A DNA stretch of 6,177 bases, from assembly GCA_949128015.1 (NCBI GenBank), contig CASBRC010000073.1, positions 1-6,177 of the forward strand. The letters are read 5' to 3'. The position numbers and the translations under genes were made by a program. Positions 6,142-6,177 of this stretch are shown piece by piece; position 1 is the stretch's first letter; each line of letters opens with the position of its first letter. The notes beneath the pieces were generated by a model. The model saw only the letters and a program-made list of their open reading frames with translations, had not been told where the DNA came from and ran no database searches. The DNA is from Synechococcales cyanobacterium PMM_0003. Lineage in GTDB: Bacteria; Cyanobacteriota; Cyanobacteriia; Pseudanabaenales; Pseudanabaenaceae.

Positions 6142-6177
6142 AAAGTTATTTTTTGTTTTGTCATTTTTTAACGATGC

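Overview
The window looks like a piece of a cyanobacterial chromosome. The octamer GCGATCGC (HIP1), a hallmark of many cyanobacterial genomes, occurs 18 times by eye. A CRY-DASH cryptochrome resembling the Synechocystis protein is present, a tRNA-Leu(UAA) gene is present, and a C/G-rich palindromic repeat of a type familiar from cyanobacteria sits inside a gene. The AT-rich coding style and dense HIP1 would suit Pseudanabaena-like or other filamentous lineages, but that assignment is inference.

Layout: (1) Positions 1-3258, plus strand, hold the 3' part of a very large polytopic membrane protein gene that runs off the left edge. It contains an in-frame 489-bp tandem duplication (copies visible at 1-227 and 490-716) and an in-frame palindromic repeat at about 2341-2417. 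(2) A perfect 16-bp hairpin at 3278-3318 separates this gene from the convergent CRY-DASH gene (minus strand, 3327-4796). (3) The divergent intergenic region 4797-5057 carries a block of three hairpins that looks like a dispersed repeat, a TTAAA-rich operator-like site and a weak promoter. (4) Positions 5058-5396, plus strand, encode a small, extremely acidic, tryptophan-rich protein built from three repeats around an L-G-W/Y core, with its own strong terminator. (5) Positions 5523-5605 hold an intronless tRNA-Leu(UAA) gene, followed by a hairpin shared with (6) a convergent HNH nuclease gene (minus strand, 5695-6141), whose reading frame stays open to the right edge.

The genes do not form one operon: every coding unit is separated from its neighbours by a terminator or a divergent promoter region. 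The CRY-DASH protein is the only one with a firm functional identity (blue-light flavoprotein, photolyase family). The Trp-rich repeat protein and the duplicated membrane protein are the least explained items. The last 1.6 kb (tRNA and HNH region) lacks HIP1 sites, which fits, but does not prove, recent acquisition near a tRNA gene. I did not find a clear multi-gene novel system; the HNH gene may belong to a cluster that continues beyond the right edge.
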